From positions 1 through 52,054 of the IMG/VR virus record IMGVR_UViG_3300032323_002379: a DNA stretch of 52,054 nt. The stretch is one strand, 5' to 3'. Numbering within the stretch: the first letter of the stretch is position 1; every line of letters begins with the position of its first letter. The DNA comes from a virus. Below, piece by piece: positions 25,001-34,200 of this stretch. A program made the translations under genes and the position numbers. The notes under the pieces are model-generated. The model did not search any database. It saw only the letters and a list, made by a program, of their open reading frames with translations, and was not told the origin of the DNA.

Positions 25001-28000
25001 GTTGTAATTTTAATTAAGGTGTTTAAATTATATTCATACCCTGTAATGAAATTACCAGTTTCGTTAACTCTATAAACATTCCAATCACCATCAAAATCTT
25101 TGGCTACCCAAATTTTATATCCTGTACCTATTTCGTTCAAAATGTCAAGCAAGTTGCCATAATCTTGTAGATCAAAGATACTGTAATCAACATCACTTAG
25201 GTTAACATAACCTGCTGCCAATGGTTTGGCCTTGTCATTTGGATAAGTTTCGAGACGTAAAATATTTTTGTTATAGTTATTGGGTCTTCTATATAATCTA
25301 CTTGATCTTACTCCAATAATTTGATCCGGCGATGCTTCACTGTCGTTTAGTAACACAAAGGTGCTGGGATCTTCTCTAAATAATTCTTCATCTAAAGTTA
25401 TTTCAACAAAGTCATTGCTATCAATGGCTCCATACTCTCCTACACGCAATCCCCACTCTTCAAACACTTCGAGGCTACTGGTAAGGTTAGCTAACTCTAC
25501 ACTGCTCAGTGCTGTTACAGCATTACGTGTGCCTTTTTGTTTGATATATCCTTGATAAAACTTTGTTTGAGTTTCGACATCTAAGCCAAGATCAGTTAAG
25601 TAATCTCTTTCCCTGAATCCAATTAAACTGTTACTATACTGATTAAATTTTTGATCGGCTGGTTGATTATTGATATCATATATGTTTTCTAATATACCAG
25701 CGTTAAAAGTCAAGTTCTTTAATAAGCCGGATTTAATTTTTTCTTTATCAATTTCTTGCCAATTGCTAACAACAAAGTCTGTGCTTGCTAAAACATTTTG
25801 AAGTGCCACATAATATTTGTTTTTAAATGCAACCAATGAACCTTTTTGATAGTCTCTTCCGGTGGCCCAATCGTCAACTTTGCCGTCATTGTAGATGAAG
25901 CCAGGAATATCTAATTGTCCGTTCCACGACGACGTCTTGCTACCTACAATCTTTAACCGATATTGTCTGTTTCCAAGTTCTGGCTTGTAGATAATATCAT
26001 TAAACAATGTTGTGTTATCTAAAATAATTGCATGTTCGTACTCAACAACATTAAGTTGAGCTAAGGAAATAGTCTTTCCTTCAAACACAGTCAATTTAAA
26101 ATCAGACCCAGTGCGATTAACAGTAAATTGAGTACTTTTGATTATGTTAAAATTTTGGTCAAGAATCTTGGTTCCGGCAACCGAGTTTTCAATTTCGTCA
26201 ACAGTACCAACATCGTTGATTATGTAAATCTGATCTATAACCGGACTTAGAATGATTAAACTATCTTCTTTCCAGCCTTGTTGTGCCCAAGTTAAAAACT
26301 CTCTTGCACTTAATACAAAGTCTTGCTGAACCTGAAGATCAGCATTAAACTGATCAAATCTCATGCCTTGGCCAACTAGATACCGTTCGTAACTGATTAA
26401 AAAATCAACCACTTGTTGTCTAGTAGTAAATTCAAATCCATACGGAATTTTAACTTTGTAGCTTTGGAAATCCTGATAAATTATTCCAACTGCATCGCCA
26501 ACCTGAATACGTGCTATATTATTGTTTGCTAGACTTGGTATAATGTAGAAATATGGATTTTCTAGATCATATCCATTTACTGTATATCCAGCTGCGCTCT
26601 TTTGAACAATGACCGCGCTATAGTTAATTCTTCTAGTTGGTGTAGACTTGTTCAAGTATATCGCATAATTTTCCGTAGGAATAATAACACTTTCGTTGGT
26701 GCTGGTAGGGCTGCTTTGCTCTGCCAACAGTTTAATATAATTTTTATCTACGTATCCGGCCAGCTTGTAACTTAATCTTACATCTAAACCGTTCAAGTAA
26801 TCTTGTATTTTAGTTCCAGGATTGCCTATCCCGAGACCGGTTAAATAATCCCCGATCCAGTTTACGTAACCGGCAGAACGTTCTACAACATTATTTTTAT
26901 TAATACCATTTACTTTAACTAGCGAAGGCTTGACTCTTTGTAAGCTGGTGCGTAACGTAAACTGATTGAGATTTTCGTTGATTGCGTAATTGTCTACATT
27001 TAATAAAGAACCAAAATAAATGCCAGGCTTGGCCAATGCCAATGCTATTTGCACCACGTATGGGAATTCGCTACTGCGGCGCCAAGCATTTTCTGTAGGG
27101 CCAATATCTCCAACACTATAACTAGCGTTTGCCTTGGCACTATTAAAATTTTTCACCAAGAAAGATTCGGGACTGCGTAAGTTACCGGCATCATCTACTG
27201 GTATAATACTGGTGAGCCCTACACGAGCAAATCGTTCATCGAATCGATTCTCGCCGTAAATGTAACCAAACTCTAAGTCTTGCCATAGTACCAGGTTACC
27301 TCCAGTGTACGGGGCAGGACCATATCTATCTATCCACCAGTCTGGTATTTTACTGAATCCCAACATTTCCCACGGATGTGTATGTGGTCTGTCGGTATCA
27401 TAGAAATATTTGTAAATCGCTCGCCATGTTCCTTGAAGATTTTCGTTACCTGGTAAGACATCTCTAAAATTTTTGTAGTTCCATGTAAAAGGATCGTTGG
27501 CATCGAATACGGAATTTGTGATATAATCCACTCGATTGTTTCCTACCCATTTCAAGAAGCTTTGTGTGAGTATGCCGGTAAATTCTTCTAAGTTATAATC
27601 CGTGGTTCTAAATTTTCCGGGTACGTAAGAATAGATATTAAAACTATTGCTGTTGTAGCTTATTTTGATATTGTTGTATATTCTACGCTCTAGCTCCAGT
27701 AACAGATCGTCGCGGTAATCGCCGAATGCCGGAGTAATGCTGCCATCGTGTCCTTGGATAACCAAGGTGTCCTGTAAGTAAGTATTATCTACGAATACTT
27801 CTGGTACAAAACTTGGATACATTCCAAGCTTGCTAGGTGTTTCTGGAATAAAGCTTCCGTCAGTGTTGCTATAATCATGTATGACAATTATATCATTATA
27901 GAGTTGCGTAAATGATTCTAGTAGTCTAATTGCTGGTCTGTCTTGTTCAAATACAAAATCTTTGTTTTTAATTAATTGTCTACGAGCTGTTATAACAGGA

Positions 28001-31000
28001 ACGCTGTTATTATCTAAAACAATATTTCCGTATTGATCTTTTTGTGTTGTGTAGTAGTAAACTAATACGCCACGTGCAGATAGTTCGCTGTCGTTGAAAA
28101 TAGAAGATAATTCATAACGATTCAGTTGTGGATTTAAAACACGATATTCCAGCACTTGTTTGGTATTACCATATGGTACCATGTCGCTGTAGTACCACGG
28201 AAATTTAGAATTTTTTACGCGATTTATATTCTGAAGCAAAACATCTACACTTGCTACAATGTCATTCGTGTTTACAAGATTTGATGTAACAGATAATTCT
28301 AAAAATTTATTTTTAAACTTGGTGTATTCTTTTTGAGCATATTCTGTACTTTTGATAAAATTAAGATTTTTATCTAGTAGAAATAAATTGCTGTAAATCA
28401 CAGGCGCGGTATGTTGAAGAATACTTCCGCCTTGTCTTTTTATTTGTAAATCCCTTATGTTGCTTACGCCTGGTACCGTTCCAGTTAAAAAATTACTGTT
28501 TTGACTAATTGTAATCAGATGGTTACGCAATTGACCTAATGTAAGATTTTCAAAGTTACTATTAATACTGTTTAAATCTAAGTTTTTAGGAATTTCATAG
28601 TATCCAATTTGGCTTACCGATTGACTATAGATTTTTATTGTAATAAAATCACCTACAGCGAGTTGTCCAATGCTGACTCTGACTGTTGTTCTTGCACCTA
28701 CATTTACTATTGCATAAGTGCTACTGTCTAATACATTAAAATTTCTATAAACAACTAAGGTGGGAACGCCGGCGGATTCGTCGGGCAATATATCAATTTC
28801 AAAATAGTTTGTAGTACCATCAAATTGATAGTTGAATAACTGATATTGCTTGCTGGGTTCAGAAGTATTTGTCCATACATTTCTAAACTGATAACTATCA
28901 ATTGAACTATTTTGTCTTAGATAATAATTGTTAATTTTTTCTGTAGTAAATGCTACTGTTTCGTAATTAAATTCGTCGTTATCAAAATTATTGTCAAATT
29001 GAATATCGCCTACGTTATTAAAATTTCTGTAGGACAACGGGAATCCCAGAACAAGATCATTGGCTCCTGTGCCGGTTTTATAACTGAATAGTTTGGTACC
29101 AGTAAACGTGCTGTTCAAAAACAAAGTGTTGTCAGTAAGGCTATTATTATTTTCCGTAAAGACGTCAAATAGCGGTGCTTGATTTATCTGTGTTTTTTTC
29201 TGCGAGCGAACCCATACATTGCCATCAAAGTGATATTGGCTGTTTTCCACAATACCGTCAATGCTTACTACTTGATCGGTATAAACCGAAGTTCCGTTTT
29301 CTACAACATCATCTGTTTCTACTAGATGCACTCTGTAGTCGGGGTTCAGTACGTCGCTGTTAATATCTGCGATTTCTAATAGATAAACTTTATTTCGTGT
29401 AATTAGGTCTGTGTCGCTAGCAAATACTATTCTATCATTATGATTAACTGCGAATTCTAGACCATCAACAATTATAATTGTGCTAGTAGTAGAATCGGCC
29501 AGTTGTCCTTCAACCTGTACCAGTGCATTTGTAACGGTGTCTACTACGATACAGTTAATAGCATCTAGTGCTGCGGATCCATAGTTAAACAACTGTAGAT
29601 TGGACTCAAACTCAATGATAGGACGTAAGGCACGCTGCGCCTGATCCACTGAGGCTATAGCACTATTATACTCTGCCGTAGCATTAAGAACATCAATGTG
29701 AAACCATCTATTATTTCTAGTCCAAGAATTTCTATCTATACTTGCTCTATTAATTGTAATGTAATCAATTTCATTGTTGAAGATATCTTCTTTGATAAGT
29801 TGATCAACATCAATTAATTGTATTCCTGTGCCAACTCCTTCGACAAAATATTCTTTATCTGCGTAACTACTAGGAACTACATTGGTGTCAAATCTTACCT
29901 TCAATCCGTTAGTAAAGACGACTCCATTAGGACTTCTATAATTTTCTTTACCTAATATCTCGTTGGGAACATCAATGCTGCCACTGACAGGATTGACTAG
30001 TTTGATTCTGCCAGCAAAGGTTGACGATGTACCATCTTGATAATATAGGTACAAACTTGATGCAGTAATGATCGGAATTGATTCCCATATTCCGTTTCTG
30101 TTAATGTAATATTCGTTGTTGGCATATTTCTCGCCGCTTAGAATAAAAACTTTTTCTGTTATAGCAGTAACAGGTTGCGGATTAATTAATCTGACAACTT
30201 CATTGCCTTCTCCATCACTGAGCAGTTGAATTGTCCATATGCTAAATCTTAGATTTTGTGGTACCTGAGTGCCATTTTCAAAAGCAACAGTGTCTAACCC
30301 TTCAAAATCAAAAATACCATTGGCAGTCCAAAAATCATTACTGTTACTTTGGTCAAGGAAAATTACTTTCTTGCCTTGCCAGTTGGTTGTTATTCCGTCT
30401 AGGCCGCCGTAGGTATTGTTGATATAACTTACCATGCGATTATGAATTTCGCTGTAAGGAATATCTAAAGCAAAGTTTACATTATCAACTATAGCCATCG
30501 AAGCAAAATTATCTTGAGCTGTGGCCGTGGGCACCCTAAATGTTACTGTGCCCGAGTCGGTTCCGTTGTTAGTAACCCCCAGAATGTCTCTGCTTGATGT
30601 ATTTGGTTGATTTCTTCGTACACCAGTTACGCCAGGGTCACTTTGTATGTAAAAATCATGGCCCGGCTGGTCTACGACAAATTGATACACGCCGCCATGC
30701 GCTAGAGTAATTTCTGGGTTAAGGGCAGATCCGAAGGTACTAAATTTATATGTGCCGGTTGATTCGTCTCTGGTCACAGTAAAAGTTTCTGTGATAGGAA
30801 TTCCGGTTGCACGTACATCAACAGAATCTGCTCCATTAGGTAACCAATAGTATTGGTTAAAATTAACTAACTTATCAAAATCAATCAATCCACTGAAACT
30901 GTATGATTCGTTACTGAATAATCTGTCTTGGTCATTGGTTAACCCACCGTAGTATTGAATCTGTTGTAGTAAATCAATATAGTTGCCAAAAAAATCAATT

Positions 31001-31245
31001 TCGCCAGCTTTGTTTGTTACAACTACGCTAGGTTCAAGTTGGTAATTTTGTCTTTGAGCAGTTTGTTCTCTGATATAGCTATCGGAGCCTTTATTGGTTG
31101 GTGCAAACTGTCTTCCAATGTATCCATTGATTTTTAGAAGATCAGGTCTTGATACTAGTTGATCTATAGTAGCATTTAAAAACTTTTTATTAGTATCGGT
31201 TCTAAATACCTGTGGTAATAAATTAACTGATCTAATATTTGCCAT
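16090..31245 (-). CDS. Giant 5051-residue virion protein, probable baseplate wedge or fibre-network component (gp7 position)
   Basis: A single open frame of 15.2 kb. The N-terminus (NIRSVNLLPQVFRTDTNKKF, IDFFGNYIDLLQQIQYYGGL) resembles very large structural proteins found after gp6 in T4-like aquatic phages. The gene follows gp6 with a TAATG overlap, the place T4 uses for gp7 (about 1030 residues). Residues ~2200-3090 carry seven FG-GAP-type repeats (FGQSLDIGNRVIVVGAP and similar), as in a seven-bladed integrin-alpha propeller, with small Ig-like HGLKIGD domains inserted between blades 3/4 and 5/6. Residues ~3775-4050 have glycine motifs (PPLVIITGGGGTGATAE, PGQGYTT). From ~3870 onward come at least five copies of a NTYVLANASANASG-type repeat. 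No enzyme motif was recognised. gp7 equivalence is positional, not proven. Confidence 0.8.
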   Translation of the reverse strand: MANIRSVNLLPQVFRTDTNKKFLNATIDQLVSRPDLLKINGYIGRQFAPTNKGSDSYIREQTAQRQNYQLEPSVVVTNKAGEIDFFGNYIDLLQQIQYYGGLTNDQDRLFSNESYSFSGLIDFDKLVNFNQYYWLPNGADSVDVRATGIPITETFTVTRDESTGTYKFSTFGSALNPEITLAHGGVYQFVVDQPGHDFYIQSDPGVTGVRRNQPNTSSRDILGVTNNGTDSGTVTFRVPTATAQDNFASMAIVDNVNFALDIPYSEIHNRMVSYINNTYGGLDGITTNWQGKKVIFLDQSNSNDFWTANGIFDFEGLDTVAFENGTQVPQNLRFSIWTIQLLSDGEGNEVVRLINPQPVTAITEKVFILSGEKYANNEYYINRNGIWESIPIITASSLYLYYQDGTSSTFAGRIKLVNPVSGSIDVPNEILGKENYRSPNGVVFTNGLKVRFDTNVVPSSYADKEYFVEGVGTGIQLIDVDQLIKEDIFNNEIDYITINRASIDRNSWTRNNRWFHIDVLNATAEYNSAIASVDQAQRALRPIIEFESNLQLFNYGSAALDAINCIVVDTVTNALVQVEGQLADSTTSTIIIVDGLEFAVNHNDRIVFASDTDLITRNKVYLLEIADINSDVLNPDYRVHLVETDDVVENGTSVYTDQVVSIDGIVENSQYHFDGNVWVRSQKKTQINQAPLFDVFTENNNSLTDNTLFLNSTFTGTKLFSYKTGTGANDLVLGFPLSYRNFNNVGDIQFDNNFDNDEFNYETVAFTTEKINNYYLRQNSSIDSYQFRNVWTNTSEPSKQYQLFNYQFDGTTNYFEIDILPDESAGVPTLVVYRNFNVLDSSTYAIVNVGARTTVRVSIGQLAVGDFITIKIYSQSVSQIGYYEIPKNLDLNSINSNFENLTLGQLRNHLITISQNSNFLTGTVPGVSNIRDLQIKRQGGSILQHTAPVIYSNLFLLDKNLNFIKSTEYAQKEYTKFKNKFLELSVTSNLVNTNDIVASVDVLLQNINRVKNSKFPWYYSDMVPYGNTKQVLEYRVLNPQLNRYELSSIFNDSELSARGVLVYYYTTQKDQYGNIVLDNNSVPVITARRQLIKNKDFVFEQDRPAIRLLESFTQLYNDIIVIHDYSNTDGSFIPETPSKLGMYPSFVPEVFVDNTYLQDTLVIQGHDGSITPAFGDYRDDLLLELERRIYNNIKISYNSNSFNIYSYVPGKFRTTDYNLEEFTGILTQSFLKWVGNNRVDYITNSVFDANDPFTWNYKNFRDVLPGNENLQGTWRAIYKYFYDTDRPHTHPWEMLGFSKIPDWWIDRYGPAPYTGGNLVLWQDLEFGYIYGENRFDERFARVGLTSIIPVDDAGNLRSPESFLVKNFNSAKANASYSVGDIGPTENAWRRSSEFPYVVQIALALAKPGIYFGSLLNVDNYAINENLNQFTLRTSLQRVKPSLVKVNGINKNNVVERSAGYVNWIGDYLTGLGIGNPGTKIQDYLNGLDVRLSYKLAGYVDKNYIKLLAEQSSPTSTNESVIIPTENYAIYLNKSTPTRRINYSAVIVQKSAAGYTVNGYDLENPYFYIIPSLANNNIARIQVGDAVGIIYQDFQSYKVKIPYGFEFTTRQQVVDFLISYERYLVGQGMRFDQFNADLQVQQDFVLSAREFLTWAQQGWKEDSLIILSPVIDQIYIINDVGTVDEIENSVAGTKILDQNFNIIKSTQFTVNRTGSDFKLTVFEGKTISLAQLNVVEYEHAIILDNTTLFNDIIYKPELGNRQYRLKIVGSKTSSWNGQLDIPGFIYNDGKVDDWATGRDYQKGSLVAFKNKYYVALQNVLASTDFVVSNWQEIDKEKIKSGLLKNLTFNAGILENIYDINNQPADQKFNQYSNSLIGFRERDYLTDLGLDVETQTKFYQGYIKQKGTRNAVTALSSVELANLTSSLEVFEEWGLRVGEYGAIDSNDFVEITLDEELFREDPSTFVLLNDSEASPDQIIGVRSSRLYRRPNNYNKNILRLETYPNDKAKPLAAGYVNLSDVDYSIFDLQDYGNLLDILNEIGTGYKIWVAKDFDGDWNVYRVNETGNFITGYEYNLNTLIKITTFDPHNFQEGNILAFRNFDPDFDGFYRVFELIDSNSFFVTASRNPALIQEVGQVYGTGTIFLLTSVRSATDFGIVDLTPPYYWRENDKLWVDNNGDWRVYEKSEVWTGGRSLALNTEDYNTGNEYGASLRLNENSTTMIIGAPGAAGVGTGLVRVFSRAATGDNFTQSTVIQPFISYAEGFGQSLDIGNRVIVVGAPKTLSDRGVVFVYNYDPSTGANFIAALRASDGAAGHKFGTSVAISRDDKWLYVGAPGAESFYAYALTIAPAETTSIVKLSGSYDQTTSNVIASISNHGFTVPSGTYSQIGTNVTVTATDHGLKIGQPIWANVQSGSSTQGSYIVSNVVDENTFIYTSGTSASTSGAINIWPRANVYVTSGTATSGYANVRAILDVDTFAMDSNVSVTSSGVITVTSYTLDYTPASVDSVGVGGQNRIYIADLDYTLNGRVIDFRSIEGQDIITVNQLSYYKFISNITATAGNIGQFGQTIKSSTDGAQILVGAPEVDIDSKINSGAAFIYDRVKEGFYTDGITSTFIPNRNIGTTYRVTVNSVDAVEGTDYNKVGNSIVFVNTPPGGQFVEIEINDFQLVSRVGDDVATAGARFGTSIDMCPNNCSLYIGAPNYVRPDYFAGRVYRYANQGRIYGEAIGNISQPFISLAASYVQSGIVITVGAANHGLKIGDIINADILSGTAESGRYTVVSVSTKNINGTYTQSGTTVTVTSVMHDLVVGDSVIVSITSGIAASGTFVVTAVTSLNTFTYTSSSSATTSGDIIGVSVSNEFTITSDSPGEAAGFLSITTSVPTPVVDIGDSLRINGVEVVFTGRSIADAVADINNSVIPGVTATVFNGQLKLNSDSKIAFNVLNILPGFGDAVSKLGLDIYPFTQAIEHPYQEESEYFGTFVKITDTAGTLIVASQGSDTRSPLFIDAGETVFDQDSTRFADFSLNAGTAYVFDFIVSPQNSITNPGQFTFVQQLSPDNIVGEAFFGSSIDANQGFLVIGAKFDNNVVEQAGEVYVYNNENNRKSWNVIRQKEAKVDLESINRIFVFDKTKQEMLSTFDYIDPLKGKILGIAEQELDYISSFDPARYNQANPTIDVNTPQVGPLNPVFTTDVGTVVSWGKENIGKLWWNLDSVRYIDYEQGSLTYRSKTWATTFPGSTIEICEWIESDVPPGSYTGEGTVKFPDNTRYSVAYYVDKPTGLVKAKYYYWVINKFTTESYSTKSKSAGSIAEIIENPQTAGVPYIAAIRNDAFNLYHVTRYLSGTDTILHINYNLISNDNNIIHSEYHLIQENSPIVDPQEKIIQKFIDSLCGVTIDGSLVPDPALPESQKYGVASRPRQSVFINRTTALANFVNYINFVLIQVPIVVAFDNQKFYTADPIPDQNSGLYDEKTPNYENLDYLELSALPIGYKILVEEDTRHSGLWTISELTQDRQWELIKIQTYRTDFYIDLVDWYEASFDRTQLVDYTIETFAEIGTLPLSPGNILLVNNDGSGRFAYYVVNNDGTLSLVGLERGTVQLKESLYNLAIDGASFDTSVFDTVRFDQNPTDEVRSIATAIVEDIFVKSLSSQFSQLVFALLNYVLSEQKNVDWVFKTSFINVLHKIRKLDQYPNFVRDNQTYYLDYINEVKPYRTQVREYVLDYEGSDTIDGNITDFDLPGYYDTLSKTYRSPNGSSSLDSQIYQLLPYQHWLNNYKYQVSSIEVVNAGVAYEQPPLVIITGGGGTGATAEAEIDLTTGSITSINIINPGQGYTTTPQVIINGYGSRDTGAEITALVGIDGATPWTPTSSFTTDDIIAYLGNTYVLANASANASGQSYSFSSWSNSTPRAARINTPIVPWTNDTVYNTETYVISFSNNVYIANTEVINANLWANSASFFPFANAIVASTANVTFNFGNVSTIDVSGQIVSTLIVDQGDGFTVRPILEIIGSGIQANLQANIDAVTGRISDVTIVDPGFGYQSGNTRIRVIDPNTAAAAVARLKNVFYRPDPALSYNTTRSIDTRIKFDRITYSSNVQAWLPNSVYYLGDTVSYNGEAWRANTVATYANVIYASNVIVAYNSNLLVASNANTSVSALSVTFANAFGGNSSITYENAAIVDYDNTQTYAANTIVKFGVNYFINANTSANISGVSYTFPGVGTVLNANVLTYSNTASYIFDPVNINNSSVFATAGNVFVLANTTANATGRSFSFPAWSNSTPRAGRINANVVVWEPGIVYDTTNYVIQYLGNVFIANTQVIGANLFANSSRYFGNANVVAATSSNLTFSSGNVVAKTAQAVTFNPGNVTLGSARVTLNPGNVRIVPRANTIAWTPSAVIQPNEVFSINQQTFISANTTANVSGRSFAWFYANGNVASVRINANVVTWQPNTIYNTSSIVLDYLGNIIIANILASSSNLYANSATYFANANASISGNSFVTFNYANTMPVDATVVPSAIVSLDKPITYYKNDPASINGNLDLVTVSTNEAIGGLATGVATVRANVINSNLVFISNTIGTLQKGTVHWLRTASQNGSNPTYSINSNLQARVNGITYVFDVTKYQRINAVDFTNANDRTMAYYQPGTGMPGRNLTQLFSGIDYPGVQVLGSKFTSNISITSNVLRFFAVNNTITTANVQSFNFERENFGPGQIIDLSGSNFNNGLWTIGTVNDNAITVFGNIGSNLVDENVGANVSIAYGPENNPLYVDTIINSNYTDTSLGLRPEDINVDGGKYVDTYSSHGPEEFVPGRVFDNLNIEVYTLMLSGTANVGYRMMHNMITQPDGTATVWPTYYRINGANTAVLTANLNYTDSNIYVNNASLLPTPNPNGALPGVVFINGEKIYYYRNIAKEVKPWVANVVYVATDIVSYLGNTYIAANANANVTGSTFNISNVKLINTNVLTQIRRGVDGTGIANTHVIGSRVVDTGLDQLVPGRAHELTWLNAPPGGGNAFQTDTGDFIVDNFASNLVTATPELNAVTDGGGLEGSGTLQARFIKLATVN
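17740..19610 (-). repeat. Asn/Ala/Ser-rich protein-coding repeats in the giant gene
   Basis: Three long copies lie near 17740-18030, 18200-18490 and 19320-19610, each encoding a LANTTANATGRSFSF-like segment followed by RINANVVVW, YLGNVFIAN and an NSSRYFGNAN-like end. Shorter copies occur near 18600-18670 and 16400-16480. DNA copies are diverged, so the repeat is old and probably kept for structure. Boundaries are approximate. Confidence 0.65.
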
Positions 31246-34200
31246 TATGCTATTCCTGAGTTCATGGTTTGATTAATTTGTGCTGCGGTAATTGCGCTAA
31301 TAATTTCTACATCATCCACCGTGGCTGCACTGATTAAAATTTCGTTTGGTTCTGCATTGATTTGATAAAGATTACCAAATGTCACTGCTGTATCGTTAGG
31401 CACAATAATAACGCTGGCGATATTTGGAGATAAGGTGGTGTGCAAATAAGCACTTAATTCACTAAAATAAAATGTTTCGCCAAAGTCCCAGTTGTTGACA
31501 TCAAAATATGTGTTTACTGCTTCAATCAAATTGGCTTTAATATCGTTATCGCTAACTACAACATTTGAGTTTTTTACGACTTTAAATTTTGCTCTTAGTG
31601 CAGGATTTGCTTTGTTCCCAAACAATGGCTTGAATGTTACACTGTTATAAATGATGGTGTCGCTTAGTGCCTTGTAATTTTCTAAATTGTTATATTCTAT
31701 TTTTAATGCGTCAGCAGTTGGAACTTCTGGTTCTGGAACGGTTCCGCTAGAGTCAACAATGTATGCTGCATAGTCTTCGGCATACTGTTTTGTAAGAATA
31801 TATAAATCCATAATATTATTTGGGCTAGGATCTATTCTTCTGTAGTTAGGACTGTTGTGGCGATACTGGAAATACAATCGCTGTCTGCCTACGTAGGCAG
31901 TTAAATCAGTTCTTATAACAGTTACTCTGGTAGTGCCGCTCACTGTCAATTCGTAAAATGTTCTTTCAGTAGTGGCATAAAATAACTGACCGTTTTCGTA
32001 TGCGCTTACATTTTTATCAATCTCTGCTTTGGTTCCAAATATACTAACTACCAGCGTATTACTCAACGGCTGCTGGAATACAAATCTATTAGGATCATTG
32101 ATTGTTTGAAGGTAAACGTATTTGTATTCTGAATTTAATGTAGGGTTGACTATATGTTCAAAAAGATCCGGATTATCAGGAACACCATCAGAATTACTGT
32201 CAGGGAAGGTGACAAGAATTCTACGATTACTTTGGTAACCGTCGTTCTCTACAATATTTTTATACACGTACCATGTTTGATCTGTACCTAGTGGGTTTAA
32301 ACTATCAGGTTCAGTGTTTATCTTTAAGACTTTGATTTGATCGTTTAATGTCAGGCCGGTTCTGGTATCGTATACCTTGACTCTTTCGTCGTAGTAGAAT
32401 CTTGTTTCTAGTTCGCTTTCAAAAACATAGTTAATACCACGATAACCAACTTTATAATCTAGCCCGTTAAAGCTTACACGTATTAGCCAGCTGCTATCTA
32501 AACCTAGTCCATTTGTGTCGCCGGCATAGGTAAGGCTAAAACCCATTGGGTCGTCGCTGGTATTAAGATCTTGTTGTTCAATGATGTTCCATGTTTGAAC
32601 AACTGCGTCATATCTTAGACCAAAACTTTTGTATGTTCTAATTAAATCAGTAATCGAATCAACCAATGCTTCAGTTAACGAATTTTTAAATTCTGGAATA
32701 ATTTCTTCCAGTATTGAGCCATCAGGAACAAATGCACTCAGTGTCACAATAGTCACGTCGGCATTCATTGTTCCGGCGTAGATGTATTGCCTATCGCCTT
32801 CCAAGGTTGGTGTGCCGGTTCTAATTTGATTTTGGGCGTCAAAATACTTGCCTTCGCCGGCATTGAATTTTAGAATTGATCCAATGGTTACATATTTTAA
32901 ATTATTAATAGTTGTTGGTCCAACAATCAACGGAGTAGTAGATCCTACTGCTGTTAAAACACCTACAGCTCCGCTAGTAGTGGTGCTATTACTTGTCCAT
33001 GCAATAGATTCTTGTGTATATCTAGGATAAGCACTGTAGTATAAATGATTTAATTCTTGGGCGTTCAATAATGGAATAATTTGGTCATATATAATTCCGC
33101 GTATTTGCGAAGAACTTGTCCACGTGAACGGAAACGACCCAATGAAATTCTGTTTATAAACTAAACCATCTTCGGCAAATATGTTTGTACTTGAGTACTT
33201 GCCTGTTACATCTAGTACGTCTAAATATCTACTCACACCTGAACTGGTTCTATTTACTGCTTTAATTTTTAAAATACTTGAATATTGGGTGTACGGGAAA
33301 AGATTATAATCTTCACCAGTTATCATTCTATTCTGCGTGTAGTAGCTTTGAGGTGCTTTGGTTCTAATTTCTTCTAAAGTTTCTCTAGCCACACTATTGG
33401 CAATGGTGTAGTTTAGGCTTGCTCTGATTGTTAGGGTTTCGATACGACCTGTTCTGCTTTGATAAGTGATAGGAATGGAAATATCCTGCATTTCGTCGGG
33501 CGTGATCTTGTAGCTCAGACCGTTGCTGATTCTAAAAAAGAATCTAAAGTTTCCTTGTGGAATATTTGTAAAAGCACCATCGCCGAACACCAAATCAACT
33601 TGATCATTGGCTCTAGTTGCAACTTGATATAAATTTCGTTCTTCTGTATTGTTGTAAATTACGTTAACGCCGCTGACTGCTGGCACTTGTGTCCATTCTG
33701 TAGCTTCGTTACCCTCGCCGTCTACTGTGTATAACCATACATCTGAGTTGTTTATATTGTCATAATTGATACTAACAGTTCTATTTGGTAAACTATCTGC
33801 AACTGTGAAATCCTGAGCATTTAATGTACCTTGCTTAAAATAGACAAAGTAACCAGTGTTGTTACTGCTGTTGCCTAAATTATCATTTCTGTATAAAAAA
33901 TTAAAGTTGCCACCAGTAACTGGAGACTGTTCGTAAAGGTATGTTTGGTTCAAGCTGGTAGGACTTACAGCTTCAAAATTCATAGTGCCGCCGTCCACTG
34001 TGCTACTAAATCTAAATGTTGGTGTGGTCCCAGACAATAAGTTTATAGAATACTCGTCAGTTTGAATTCCGTTTATAACTTGATTGTTGCCTGGCTTACC
34101 TATAATTTGACTATTAATCAGTGCAGCGTCCAGTATTGCCGAAAACTGTTCTTGCCACATGTCGTTGGTGCTGTCGTTCCAAGATATAATCAAATTAGAT

